NCBI GenBank assembly: GCA_036389035.1
Contig: DASVQQ010000010.1
Span: 124,001-188,000, forward strand
Direction of reading: 5' to 3'
Origin: Jatrophihabitans sp.
GTDB lineage: Bacteria; Actinomycetota; Actinomycetes; Mycobacteriales; Jatrophihabitantaceae
Length of the DNA: 64,000 nt
The translations under genes and the position numbers were made by a program. This document shows, piece after piece, positions 1-7,197 of the stretch; within the stretch, counting starts at the first letter, position 1; the number at the start of each line of letters is the position of its first letter. The notes below the pieces were generated by a model, which was not told the origin of the DNA, made no database searches, and worked only from the letters and a program-made list of their open reading frames with translations.

Positions 1-891
1 CCGGGTCCACGGCAAGGCCAGCGCGGCGTCGAAGGCGGTGTCGGCGCCGGCCGCCACCGCGGCCGCCGAGGCGGCCAGCCGGTTCTCGTGATGGGCCAGC
101 AACTCGGTCACACGCTGGTGCACGCTGGTGGTCACCGGCCCGTGCGCGGGCAGCAGCATCGCGTCGGGCAGCGTGAACATCAGCCGCAGCGAGCCGAGGT
201 AGTCGCGCAGCGGGAAGGGCGCCGGCGCGGCCTCCAAGCCGACCGACGGCGTGATCTGGGGCAGCACGTGGTCACCGGCGAACAGCAGGCCGGCCTCGGC
301 GTCGTGGAACACCACATGGCCCTGGGTGTGTCCGGGCGTGGCGATGACCTGCAGGCGCCGGTCGCCGGCCGGCACCTCGACGCCGTCGCGCAGCCAGCTG
401 TCGGGTGGCTCCCAGTCCTGCGCCGGGCCGGGCCGGCCGATGTCGCCGGCCGCCTCCAGCTTGACCAGCAGGGCGGTGGCGCCGGTTCGCAGCAGGTGCG
501 GGAACCGGCCCGGCCGGTACTCCCGCTGCAGCGACAGCTCCCGGGTGGCCAGCAGGTTGGCCTGCTCGCCGATGCCCAAGCTCACCCGGGACCCGACCTT
601 GCGGCGCACCGCCACCGCCTGGGTGTAGTGGTCGCGGTGCATGTGGGTCACCAGAAAGGTCGCGATGTCGCTCAACCCGAACCCGATCCGGTCCAGCGAG
701 CTGACCAACCGCTGCTCGCTCTCGGCCAGCGCCCAGCCGCCGTCGATCAGGACCAGGCCGGCGCCGGCCTCCAGCGCGTAGACGTTCACCGCGCGCAGCC
801 CGTCATTGGGCAGCGGCAGCGCGATCCGGTGCACCCCACCGCCCAGATCCTGCGGGCCGGCCTCGGTCCACGCGGATCTGGATTGGCTCAC
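1..891 (-). CDS. MBL-fold metallohydrolase, 3' end cut by window
   Basis: Reading leftward from a GTG at 891, the frame stays open to the window edge, so the C-terminus is missing. The protein carries the metallo-beta-lactamase fold signatures: the metal motif T-H-M-H-R-D-H, a GHTQGHVVF segment that would supply the next histidine, and a later G-D-H. An early LIDGG strand is also typical. The family hydrolyses thioesters, lactones or glutathione adducts, and the substrate cannot be told from sequence. It lies 60 bp downstream of the topoisomerase IB gene on the same strand and may be co-transcribed with it. The start is the first good one before the conserved fold begins. Family assignment is firm; specific function is unknown. 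Confidence 0.8.
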   Translation of the reverse strand, partial: MSQSRSAWTEAGPQDLGGGVHRIALPLPNDGLRAVNVYALEAGAGLVLIDGGWALAESEQRLVSSLDRIGFGLSDIATFLVTHMHRDHYTQAVAVRRKVGSRVSLGIGEQANLLATRELSLQREYRPGRFPHLLRTGATALLVKLEAAGDIGRPGPAQDWEPPDSWLRDGVEVPAGDRRLQVIATPGHTQGHVVFHDAEAGLLFAGDHVLPQITPSVGLEAAPAPFPLRDYLGSLRLMFTLPDAMLLPAHGPVTTSVHQRVTELLAHHENRLAASAAAVAAGADTAFDAALALPWTR

Positions 892-951
892 CGGCAGAGT
901 TCTACCACGCGGGCCGGACCGCCACGGGCGGCTGTGGGCTCAACCACGCGG

Positions 952-2127
952 TCAGCTTCGGGTCGACAGCAGCGAGAACTCCGCCTCGAACAGCTCGAGG
1001 AGGAACGCGGCCAGCTGCTGCTCGTCCGGGTGCAGGCCCGAGATCGGCCGGGGCTTGGCCTGGGCCAGGTAGTCGCCGAAGGTGTGCTCGGTATAGGTCT
1101 CCAGGACGTGGGGGTGCACGTAGTGCGCCCGGGCCACGGTGCGGGTGTTCCCCAGCGCCTCGGCGGCCTCGTCGATGGCCTCGATCACCACCTTCTCTGC
1201 CGAGCGCTCGCTGTCCAGCCGGTTCTTCAGGTAGGTGAAGGCGGCCAGGGTGCCGCCCCAGGTGCGAAAGTTCTTGGCGGTGATGTGCTCGCCGGTCAGG
1301 CTGAACAGCAACTGGTTGAGCTCGTCGGAGCTCACCGGCTTGCCGTCCAGGCTGAACAGCCGCCGCCCGCGCTGGGTGAGCAGCTGCTGCACCACCCGGG
1401 CCACTCCCGGGTCGTTGATCGTGTCGTCCCAGGGCTTGCCCGACTTGGCGGGGAAGGTGAAGCTCACCTGGTCACCGGACACCCGGACGTGCTTGCGGGT
1501 GAGCGTGGTGAGCCCGTAGCTGTCGTTCTCCTCGGCGTAGACCTCGTTGCCGATCCGGATGTTGGTCAGGTCGATGACGCGGATCATCGCGGCCAGCATC
1601 CGATCCCGGTCGAAGGTGCGCCGGCGCAGCTGGCGGGCGGTGTGCTCGCGGATCTCGGCCAGGTGGTTGGCGAACAGGATCAGCCGGTAGAAGTTCAACA
1701 TGTCGCGGATCGCGCGCCACTTCGGGTGGTAGATGTACTGCTTGCGGCCCTTGTCGTCCTGGCCGGTGGCCAGGATGTGGCCGTCGGCGTTGGGGCAGAT
1801 CCACACCTTCTGCCAGGCCGGCGGGATCGCCAGCTGGGTGATCCGGGCTTTGACCTCGGCGTCGGTCAGCGGTTGCTGAAGGTGGTCGAGGTAGCTGAAG
1901 CCCTTTCCGCGCCGGATCCTGCGCATGCCCGGCTCCTCGCCGGCCACGTAGATCAGGCCGGCCACCTCGGCGCACTTCTGCGCGTCGGCGTGCAACTCGT
2001 CGACCTCGGCGACGGACATCGGCTTGGCCGCGGCGGCGTCGGCGGGTTTGGCGGCCCGCTTCTTCCCACCGCCAGGCCCGGCTGGCTTGGCCTTGGGGTC
2101 AGCAGCCGTGGCGGGGCTGGCGGGCAT
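952..2127 (-). CDS. DNA topoisomerase IB (poxvirus-like, bacterial type)
   Basis: This 391-residue protein relaxes supercoils by nicking one strand through a 3'-phosphotyrosyl link. After a lysine/alanine-rich N-terminal tail of about 35 residues comes the bacterial TopIB N-terminal domain (RRGKGFSYLD, then IPPAW.KVWIC, then YHPKWRAIRD). The catalytic domain shows R-I-G-N-E-V-Y-A-E-E-N, T-L-T-R-K-H-V, K-N-F-R-T-W-G-G-T and the A-H-Y-V-H-P block, whose tyrosine near residue 336 is the expected nucleophile. Length and motif order match bacterial TopIB. The ATG at 2127 is used; an internal ATG at the MSVAEVDEL segment would drop the charged tail. It lies between an SRPBCC gene upstream and an MBL gene downstream, all leftward. 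Confidence 0.93.
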   Translation of the reverse strand: MPASPATAADPKAKPAGPGGGKKRAAKPADAAAAKPMSVAEVDELHADAQKCAEVAGLIYVAGEEPGMRRIRRGKGFSYLDHLQQPLTDAEVKARITQLAIPPAWQKVWICPNADGHILATGQDDKGRKQYIYHPKWRAIRDMLNFYRLILFANHLAEIREHTARQLRRRTFDRDRMLAAMIRVIDLTNIRIGNEVYAEENDSYGLTTLTRKHVRVSGDQVSFTFPAKSGKPWDDTINDPGVARVVQQLLTQRGRRLFSLDGKPVSSDELNQLLFSLTGEHITAKNFRTWGGTLAAFTYLKNRLDSERSAEKVVIEAIDEAAEALGNTRTVARAHYVHPHVLETYTEHTFGDYLAQAKPRPISGLHPDEQQLAAFLLELFEAEFSLLSTRS

Positions 2128-2197
2128 CGGCGGGGATTTCTCCTTCAGGCGGTGGGAAGTACCGGCGGGTCACGACGACGAGCGGGCCAGGGCGCGC

Positions 2198-2581
2198 TCA
2201 GCGACTTTCCATTATGAGCTTGATGGCGGCAACCGTGTGCTCCAAACCCTCCTGGATCTCATCGCCGCCGACCCGCTCGGTCCGCAGGGTGACCTCGACC
2301 ACCGACGTTTCGTCACCGGTGACCTGCAGCTGCCCCGAGTAGTCGTTCGGGCCTTCCGAACCCCAGGACAGCGTCCGGGCCGCGTGATCGACCTCGAACC
2401 AGGCCTCGCCCTCGACCACCCGGTCGCCGAGGTCGGCCGAGACCGAGATGGTGCCGTCCCCGTTGTCGGTGGCCGAGGTCATCCGCTCGAAGTAGTTGGG
2501 CAGGTTCTCGACCTGGGACAGGTAGTCAAAGAGCTCGTCGGCGGGAGCCGCGACGTCAGCGCTGGTCAGAAAGTCGGCCAT
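2198..2581 (-). CDS. SRPBCC-family protein (polyketide cyclase/Bet v1-like fold)
   Basis: The 127-residue product begins MADFLTSADVAAPADELFDYLSQ, the usual first strand and helix of the SRPBCC helix-grip fold, and ends with a long helix (EEIQEGLEHTV-like) typical of this family. The fold forms a hydrophobic cavity for lipids or aromatic ligands, but no ligand can be deduced. There is no signal peptide, so it should be cytosolic. It is the first gene of a leftward group with topoisomerase IB, 70 bp away. A ribosome-binding purine tract lies just before the ATG at 2581. Confidence 0.8.
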   Translation of the reverse strand: MADFLTSADVAAPADELFDYLSQVENLPNYFERMTSATDNGDGTISVSADLGDRVVEGEAWFEVDHAARTLSWGSEGPNDYSGQLQVTGDETSVVEVTLRTERVGGDEIQEGLEHTVAAIKLIMESR

Positions 2582-2790
2582 GCTCGTCCTCCGGAAGAAG
2601 GATCGGCTGGCTTTTCAACCTGTTGTCAAGCTACGTCAGTCGTGATCGGCCTTCAACGCCGCGACCCGAGCCAGGGCCGCCGCCGACCCGGAGTGCCGCG
2701 ATGAGCCGCCGGCGCCCGGCGCCGGCGTGTAATCTCGGCGCTCAAGCGGGGGCTTGTCAGGTAGGCGACTCGTTGGACGGTGAACCCGCA

Positions 2791-3297
2791 GTGCCCAAGT
2801 CAGCTCCGGCCGCCGCTCGCCGTGCCCGCCCGAGCGCAGCTCTGATCGCGGCGACGGTTGCGGTGCTGGTCAGCGGATGTGGTTTGTTCGGCGACTCGAA
2901 GTCGGAGAAGGCCGCGGTGTCGGTCTTCGACATAAAGCCGGGCCAGTGCTTCAACCCGCCGAGCACGGTGAAATCCGAACTGAGCAGGCTCCACGCGGTG
3001 CCCTGCGACCAGCCGCACACCCAGGAGTCCTACGCCAGCGTGCCGTTCGCGAGCAAGGACGGCAGCGAGGTCTCGGCCTATCCGGGTGACGCCGCCCTGA
3101 AGTCGTTCGCCGACGGCGCCTGCGCGCAGGAGTACAGCGGCTATGTCGGCAAGGACTACCTCGACTCCTCCTACTTCTTCACCTACCTGCTGCCCTCGGC
3201 GCGTGGCTGGGAGCAGCAGAAGGACCGCAACGTGCTGTGTTTCGTCACCACCACCGGTCAGCAGCTCACCGCCTCGGTGAAGAACTCCAAGCGCTAG
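2791..3297 (+). CDS. Lipoprotein with septum-formation-family domain
   Basis: The product of about 168 residues starts with a positively charged N-region, a hydrophobic stretch and the lipobox L-V-S-G-C, so it should be lipid-anchored outside the membrane. The mature part opens VFDIKPGQCF and contains the V-P-C-D-Q-P-H block, the hallmark of the actinobacterial septum formation (DUF/Septum_form) domain, with further paired cysteines (GACAQEY, VLCFVT). The start is uncertain: GTG 2791 gives a compact signal peptide, while TTG 2773 has a slightly better purine tract. It ends 17 bp before the PAAR-like gene and may be co-transcribed with it, although nothing else ties it to the injection system. 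Confidence 0.75.
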   Translation: MPKSAPAAARRARPSAALIAATVAVLVSGCGLFGDSKSEKAAVSVFDIKPGQCFNPPSTVKSELSRLHAVPCDQPHTQESYASVPFASKDGSEVSAYPGDAALKSFADGACAQEYSGYVGKDYLDSSYFFTYLLPSARGWEQQKDRNVLCFVTTTGQQLTASVKNSKR

Positions 3298-3314
3298 CAC
3301 GGAAAGGCCAGCTG

Positions 3315-3707
3315 ATGGGCAGTCAATCGGTGACCACGGGCGCGTTGTTGCAGTGCTCCTTCGGCCTGGCGCCGACCACCCTCAACGTCCTGCCGATGAG
3401 CAGGGTGACCATCGAGGGGCGGCCGGCCGCGGCGATCGCCGACATGATTCCGATGGTCAACATCGCGCCGTTCGGGATGTGCTCCAGCATCGCCAACCCG
3501 ACCGTCGCGGCGGCGACCGCCGCCGCGCTGGGGGTGCTGACCCCGATGCCGTGCGTGCCCGCGATCGCCGGCACCTGGATCCCTACCGCGCCCCGCACCA
3601 CCATCGGCGGTAAGCCCGCGCTGGTCGCCGGCTCCACCTGCGTGTGCTCCTTCGGTGGCGTAATCACCATCACCATGCCGGGAGCGCTCCGCACTACCGC
3701 TGGATGA
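3315..3707 (+). CDS. PAAR-like (DUF4280-type) spike-tip protein of the contractile injection system
   Basis: The 130-residue protein is built of glycine/proline/isoleucine-rich beta segments with regularly spaced cysteines (LLQCSFG, FGMCSS, TPMPCVP, STCVCSFGG), matching PAAR-like DUF4280 proteins that cap the VgrG spike of type VI secretion systems and CISs. Such tips sharpen the spike and can carry cargo; the cysteines may bind a metal. A purine tract GGAAAGG precedes ATG 3315. The gene lies directly upstream of the sheath gene but is separated from it by a 163-bp gap with its own palindrome, so it may be a separate transcription unit. No toxin extension is present. Confidence 0.85.
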   Translation: MGSQSVTTGALLQCSFGLAPTTLNVLPMSRVTIEGRPAAAIADMIPMVNIAPFGMCSSIANPTVAAATAAALGVLTPMPCVPAIAGTWIPTAPRTTIGGKPALVAGSTCVCSFGGVITITMPGALRTTAG

Positions 3708-3870
3708 ACTAGGACTTTCCGGGCAAGAGTCAACTCCCTTAACCAACTTGTAACCCAGAGTAAGTAATTCATTACTTTAAATGCTTACACGGGCTGTACA
3801 CGGTGGGCTAACCTTCCAACGATCTTTGGCACGGGGGCCAAAACCGCATCACTTCTTTGGAGCTGCCTCC
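3708..3870 (+). promoter_or_regulatory. AT-rich leader of the CIS structural operon with a 7-2-7 palindrome
   Basis: This 163-bp gap before the sheath start is clearly richer in A and T than the genes around it. At 3762-3777 it holds a perfect inverted repeat, AAGTAAT-TC-ATTACTT, of operator size. The largest run of structural genes (sheath to zinc-ribbon protein) follows without a gap of comparable size, so the operon promoter most likely lies here. I cannot assign convincing -35 and -10 boxes. A GGAG at 3859-3862 is the ribosome site for the GTG at 3871. Confidence 0.5.
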
Positions 3871-5451
3871 GTGCCTACGTACACCGCGCCCGGCGTCTAT
3901 GTCGAAGAGGTCCCCTCTTCGCAGAAGGTCCTTTCCGCCGCGCCGACCGCCATCGCCGCCTTCGTGGGATTCACCCAACGGGCCCCCGATGACGACCCCG
4001 TCAACGACCCGGCCGGCGTCGCGCCGCGCCTGGTCACCAGCTGGTCCCAGTTCGAGAAGCTCTATGGCGGTTTCAGCCAGGGCTGCATGTTGCCGCTGTC
4101 GGTCTACGGCTACTTCGCCAACGGCGGAAGCATCGCCTACATCTGCCGGATCCCGAACGCCGAGCCCGCCGGTGAGCCGGCCCGAGCCGAGCTGGTCGCG
4201 GCCGACCGCTCACTGGGCAAGCCGCTGTCGATCGAGAGCGTCATCCCGGACGCGCTGCTGAGCGTCCAGATCGACAGCGAGGAGCCGCCGAAGGGCGCGC
4301 CCGACTCGGACCCGTCGCCGTTCACGCTGTCGGTGATCGAGGGCGGCAAGGTGGTCGAGAGCTTCCCGCACCTCACCTTCGGCTCCGGCGACGCCAACGT
4401 CGCCACCGTGGTCAACAAGACCTCCACCAAGATCAAGGTCACCGTTGCCCTGGACGCCAAAGCCGATCTGAGCGGGCAGCTCGACATTCTCAAGCCGGGC
4501 CACTACCCGCTCAAGACCGCGGCGCCCAAGCCGGTTCCGGTCAGCGGCCGCCAGTTCGCCGGCTCCGAGTCGGCCCGCAACGGCATCAACGGCCTGGCCG
4601 TCGCCGACGACGTCACCATGGTGGTGGTGCCCGACCTGATCACCGCGGCCACCGGCGTCGACGGCAAGCTGGACCTGAACCTCTGGCGCTCGGTGCAGAC
4701 CGCGCTGATCTCGCACTGCGAGCAGAACGGCAACCGGATGGCGATCCTGGACGCGCCGCCCGGGTTCAACCCGCAGGAGATCAAGGACTGGCGCTCGGAG
4801 GTGGCGATGTATGACTCCGCCTACGCCGCGCTGTACTACCCCTGGATCAAGGTCGACAACCCGACCGGCTCCAACGGCAACACCGAGATCTTCATGCCGC
4901 CCTCGGGTCACATCGCCGGCGTCTGGGCTCGCACCGATGACACCCGCGGTGTCTGGAAGGCCCCGGCCAACGACACCATCCGTGGCGTGCTGGACCTCGA
5001 GCGCACCGTCACCCAGAACGAGCAGTCACTGCTCAACCCGATCGGCATCAACTGCATCAGGCCTTTCGGAACAAGGGGAATCCGGATCTGGGGCGCTCGC
5101 ACGCTGGCCTCGGACAGTGACTGGCGCTACATCAACGTCCGGCGGCTGTTCAACATGGTCGAGTCGACGATCCTCGAAGGCACCCAGTGGGCGGTGTTCG
5201 AGCCCAACGACATGACCCTGTGGGAGGGCGTCAAGCGGACCCTCAACGGCTTCCTGCGTGGCCTGTGGTCAGCCGGCGCGCTGTTCGGCGCGACCGCCGA
5301 CCAGGCGTTCTACGTCAAGTGCGACGCCGAGACCAACCCGCCGGAGTCGATCGACGAGGGCAAGCTCGTGGTCGAGGTGGGTATCGCTCCGGTCAAGCCG
5401 GCCGAGTTCGTGGTCTTCCGGATCAGCCAGCAGAAGCAAGGCGCCAGCTGA
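3871..5451 (+). CDS. CIS contractile sheath protein
   Basis: The 526-residue protein begins VPTYTAPGVYVEEVPS, the signature N-terminus of phage and CIS tail sheaths. It ends with the sheath C-terminal domain (LNPIGINCIRPFGTRGIRIWGARTL, then the YINVRRL segment and EPND..LW), which forms the conserved interlocking core. Sheath subunits stack around the tube and drive it out on contraction. A variable insertion domain fills roughly residues 100-230. The GTG at 3871 is chosen because it is preceded by GGAG at 8-nt spacing and begins exactly at the conserved start. An upstream ATG at 3781 would add 30 non-conserved residues. It heads the structural operon. Confidence 0.96.
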   Translation: MPTYTAPGVYVEEVPSSQKVLSAAPTAIAAFVGFTQRAPDDDPVNDPAGVAPRLVTSWSQFEKLYGGFSQGCMLPLSVYGYFANGGSIAYICRIPNAEPAGEPARAELVAADRSLGKPLSIESVIPDALLSVQIDSEEPPKGAPDSDPSPFTLSVIEGGKVVESFPHLTFGSGDANVATVVNKTSTKIKVTVALDAKADLSGQLDILKPGHYPLKTAAPKPVPVSGRQFAGSESARNGINGLAVADDVTMVVVPDLITAATGVDGKLDLNLWRSVQTALISHCEQNGNRMAILDAPPGFNPQEIKDWRSEVAMYDSAYAALYYPWIKVDNPTGSNGNTEIFMPPSGHIAGVWARTDDTRGVWKAPANDTIRGVLDLERTVTQNEQSLLNPIGINCIRPFGTRGIRIWGARTLASDSDWRYINVRRLFNMVESTILEGTQWAVFEPNDMTLWEGVKRTLNGFLRGLWSAGALFGATADQAFYVKCDAETNPPESIDEGKLVVEVGIAPVKPAEFVVFRISQQKQGAS

Positions 5452-5506
5452 TCGCTCGGCCACCCCTCAACAATCCCCAGTTTTCTTTGGTTAGCTAGGA
5501 GCATTA

Positions 5507-5983
5507 ATGCCCAACGACTTGATCAACACCGATCCGATCGTCGCCCAGAACTTCTATCTCGAGATCGACGGCGAGAAGCTGGTGCTGTCCGGCGTCTCGG
5601 GGCTCGACATGGAACTCGACGTCGTGACGATCCAGCAGAACGGCAAGGACGGCAAGAAGCAGTCGGTCAAGACGCTGGGAACCTCGCTGAAGGTTCCCGA
5701 CATCTCCATGACCCGGATGGCGCCGATGAGCGCGATGGACGACCCGATCTGGAAGTGGTTCAAGGCAGTTCGTGAGTCGGGCTTCAAGGGCACCGACCGG
5801 GCCGGCAGCCGCAAGAATGGCTCGATCGTCTTCTTCGACACCGCCCTGACCGAGGTCGGCCGGTTCAACTTCTTCAACGGCTGGCCGAGCAAGATCGGCA
5901 CCGACGCGGTCAGCACCGAGTCAAACGACCCGGTGAAGGAGACGATCACCCTGGTAATCGAGCGTCTCGAGCGTATTAAGTGA
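5507..5983 (+). CDS. CIS inner tube protein 1 (gp19-like)
   Basis: The 158-residue protein matches the T4 gp19/Hcp-like tube family used by CISs: an N-terminal FYLEIDGEKLVLSGVSGLDME strand pair, a central Lys-rich hairpin, the MAPMSAMDDPIWKWFK helix, and a closing GWPSKIG...VKETITLVIERLER. It should form hexameric rings stacked inside the sheath. The ATG at 5507 has a strong AGGAG site. Its stop overlaps the next start (GTGA), showing tight translational coupling. The longer spacing from the sheath gene (55 bp) allows its own translation rate, as expected for a protein made in large amounts. Confidence 0.94.
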   Translation: MPNDLINTDPIVAQNFYLEIDGEKLVLSGVSGLDMELDVVTIQQNGKDGKKQSVKTLGTSLKVPDISMTRMAPMSAMDDPIWKWFKAVRESGFKGTDRAGSRKNGSIVFFDTALTEVGRFNFFNGWPSKIGTDAVSTESNDPVKETITLVIERLERIK

Positions 5984-6567
5984 GTTTGCAAACCAGCTAT
6001 CCGTTCGTCCTGCCGCGTGGTTACGTCGACGCGGCAGGAACGCTGCACAAAGAAGGCCGGATGCGGCTGGCGACCGCGCGGGACGAACTCGAACCGCTGC
6101 GCGACCCGACGGTGTCCGGTCCGGACGACCCACGGTTGACCGTGCTGGTGCTGGCCCGGGTGGTGGAGAAGCTGGGCACCGTCGAGCTGATCAGCAGCCA
6201 CGAGATCGAGGGCCTGTTCGCGATCGACCTTGCCTTCCTGCAGGATTTCTACGGAGTCATCAACTTCGGCAACCAGGAGGAGTACGAGCAACTGCTGCGT
6301 GCTCAGTCCGAAGGGCCGCCGTTGCTGGGTCAGAGCCGTTCGGCGCCGGCGGCCCCGCCGGTCATCGTGCAACCGCAGGAACCGGCGCAGTCGCAGGAAT
6401 TCGCGCCGGAGCCGGAACCGGCGCAACCGCAGGGGTACCCGCAGGCCGGGCAGTCCAACGGTGCTGTCGCCTACGGCTCGTACGGCGATCCCAGCTCGTT
6501 CGGTGAGCCGGCGGAGCGGACCTCGCCCCGGCGCGGCGCCATCGAGGAGATTCCGCGCGGCAAGTGA
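5980..6567 (+). CDS. CIS operon protein, tail-assembly-chaperone-like N-terminus with Pro/Glu/Gln tail
   Basis: The 195-residue product starts at a GTG overlapping the tube stop. Its first ~110 residues (YPFVLPRGYVDAAGTLHKEG, then RLTVLVLARVVEKLGTV and a helical FAIDLAFLQDFYG stretch) resemble the small proteins placed after the tube gene in actinobacterial CIS loci and the tail assembly proteins of Mu-like phages. The remaining ~80 residues are a disordered Pro/Glu/Gln/Ala tail. Position suggests a chaperone for tube or ruler assembly, but this is inference. Its stop again overlaps the next start by GTGA. Confidence 0.7.
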   Translation: MSLQTSYPFVLPRGYVDAAGTLHKEGRMRLATARDELEPLRDPTVSGPDDPRLTVLVLARVVEKLGTVELISSHEIEGLFAIDLAFLQDFYGVINFGNQEEYEQLLRAQSEGPPLLGQSRSAPAAPPVIVQPQEPAQSQEFAPEPEPAQPQGYPQAGQSNGAVAYGSYGDPSSFGEPAERTSPRRGAIEEIPRGK

Positions 6568-6746
6568 GCGGCATGATGCGGTACCCGTCCGACGCGCTCT
6601 GGCAAGAGATCGCGTACCTGGCCTATCACCTGCACTGGTCACTGGACGACCTGCTGGATCTGGAACATCTCGACCGGGTGCGGATGGTGCGCGCGGTGGC
6701 CTCTTTCAACGACCGGGCATGGCAGGCGGTGCGCGAATATGCCTAA
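6564..6746 (+). CDS. Small CIS protein, DUF6760-like
   Basis: A 60-residue helical protein whose core reads MMRYPSDALWQEIAYLAYHL, followed by HWSLDDLLDLEHLDR. This matches the short DUF6760-type proteins found between the tube genes of CIS loci. It overlaps the previous gene in the -1 frame (GTGA) and the next tube gene by 8 bp. The ATGs at 6573 and 6576 are alternative starts that would remove three or four residues. The pairing with the preceding gene resembles the G/GT chaperone pairs of long-tailed phages, but I see no slippery sequence at the overlap, so separate translation is more likely. Confidence 0.7.
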   Translation: MSGMMRYPSDALWQEIAYLAYHLHWSLDDLLDLEHLDRVRMVRAVASFNDRAWQAVREYA

Positions 6747-7197
6747 CGGCTTCTCCGAACCTGCCATCAACTCCTACTTCGTCTTCGAGGTGGACGGCGT
6801 CGAGATCGGGTACTTCACCGAGGTCAGCGGCCTGTCGGTGAACATGACGATCGAAGAGATCCATGAAGGCGGCCAGAACGGCTACGTGCACCAGATGCCG
6901 GGCCGGATGACCTGGCCGCACCTGATCTTCAAGCGCGGCATCACGCAGAGCGATGCCTTGTTCAACTGGATGAGCAAGTCCAGCGGCGAGGGCTTCGCCG
7001 GAAACGGGAACAAGCTCACCCGGTGCACCGGCGCGGTCACCGTGCTCGATGCCGAGGGCACCCGGCTGCGGGCCTGGGAGTTCGACGGGGTCTACCCGGT
7101 GCGCTGGAGCGGGCCGGAATTCAGCTCGGGTAGCAACGAGGCGCTGCAGGAACAACTCGAGGTCGTCCATCACGGCTTCCGATCGAAGAACCTATGA
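6739..7197 (+). CDS. CIS inner tube protein 2
   Basis: A second gp19-like tube protein of 152 residues: it begins NSYFVFEVDGVEIGYFTEVSGL, has the GRMTWPHLIFKRGIT strand-turn characteristic of this subgroup, the LFNWM helix and a final WSGPEFSS...LEVVHHGF strand. In Afp-type particles a second tube paralogue makes the ring next to the baseplate while the first makes the bulk of the tube; the same division of labour is likely here. It overlaps both neighbours (8 bp upstream, ATGA downstream), placing it firmly in the structural operon. Confidence 0.93.
   Translation: MPNGFSEPAINSYFVFEVDGVEIGYFTEVSGLSVNMTIEEIHEGGQNGYVHQMPGRMTWPHLIFKRGITQSDALFNWMSKSSGEGFAGNGNKLTRCTGAVTVLDAEGTRLRAWEFDGVYPVRWSGPEFSSGSNEALQEQLEVVHHGFRSKNL

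Noticed and set aside
88..2217. Long open frame on the plus strand antisense to topoisomerase IB and the MBL gene
   Set aside because: Composition is that of a GC-rich shadow frame; the minus-strand frames carry clear family motifs.
5980..6746. Programmed frameshift joining the chaperone-like and DUF6760-like genes
   Set aside because: The second frame is -1 relative to the first, as in phage G/GT pairs, but there is no slippery heptamer and the GTGA overlap explains coupling.
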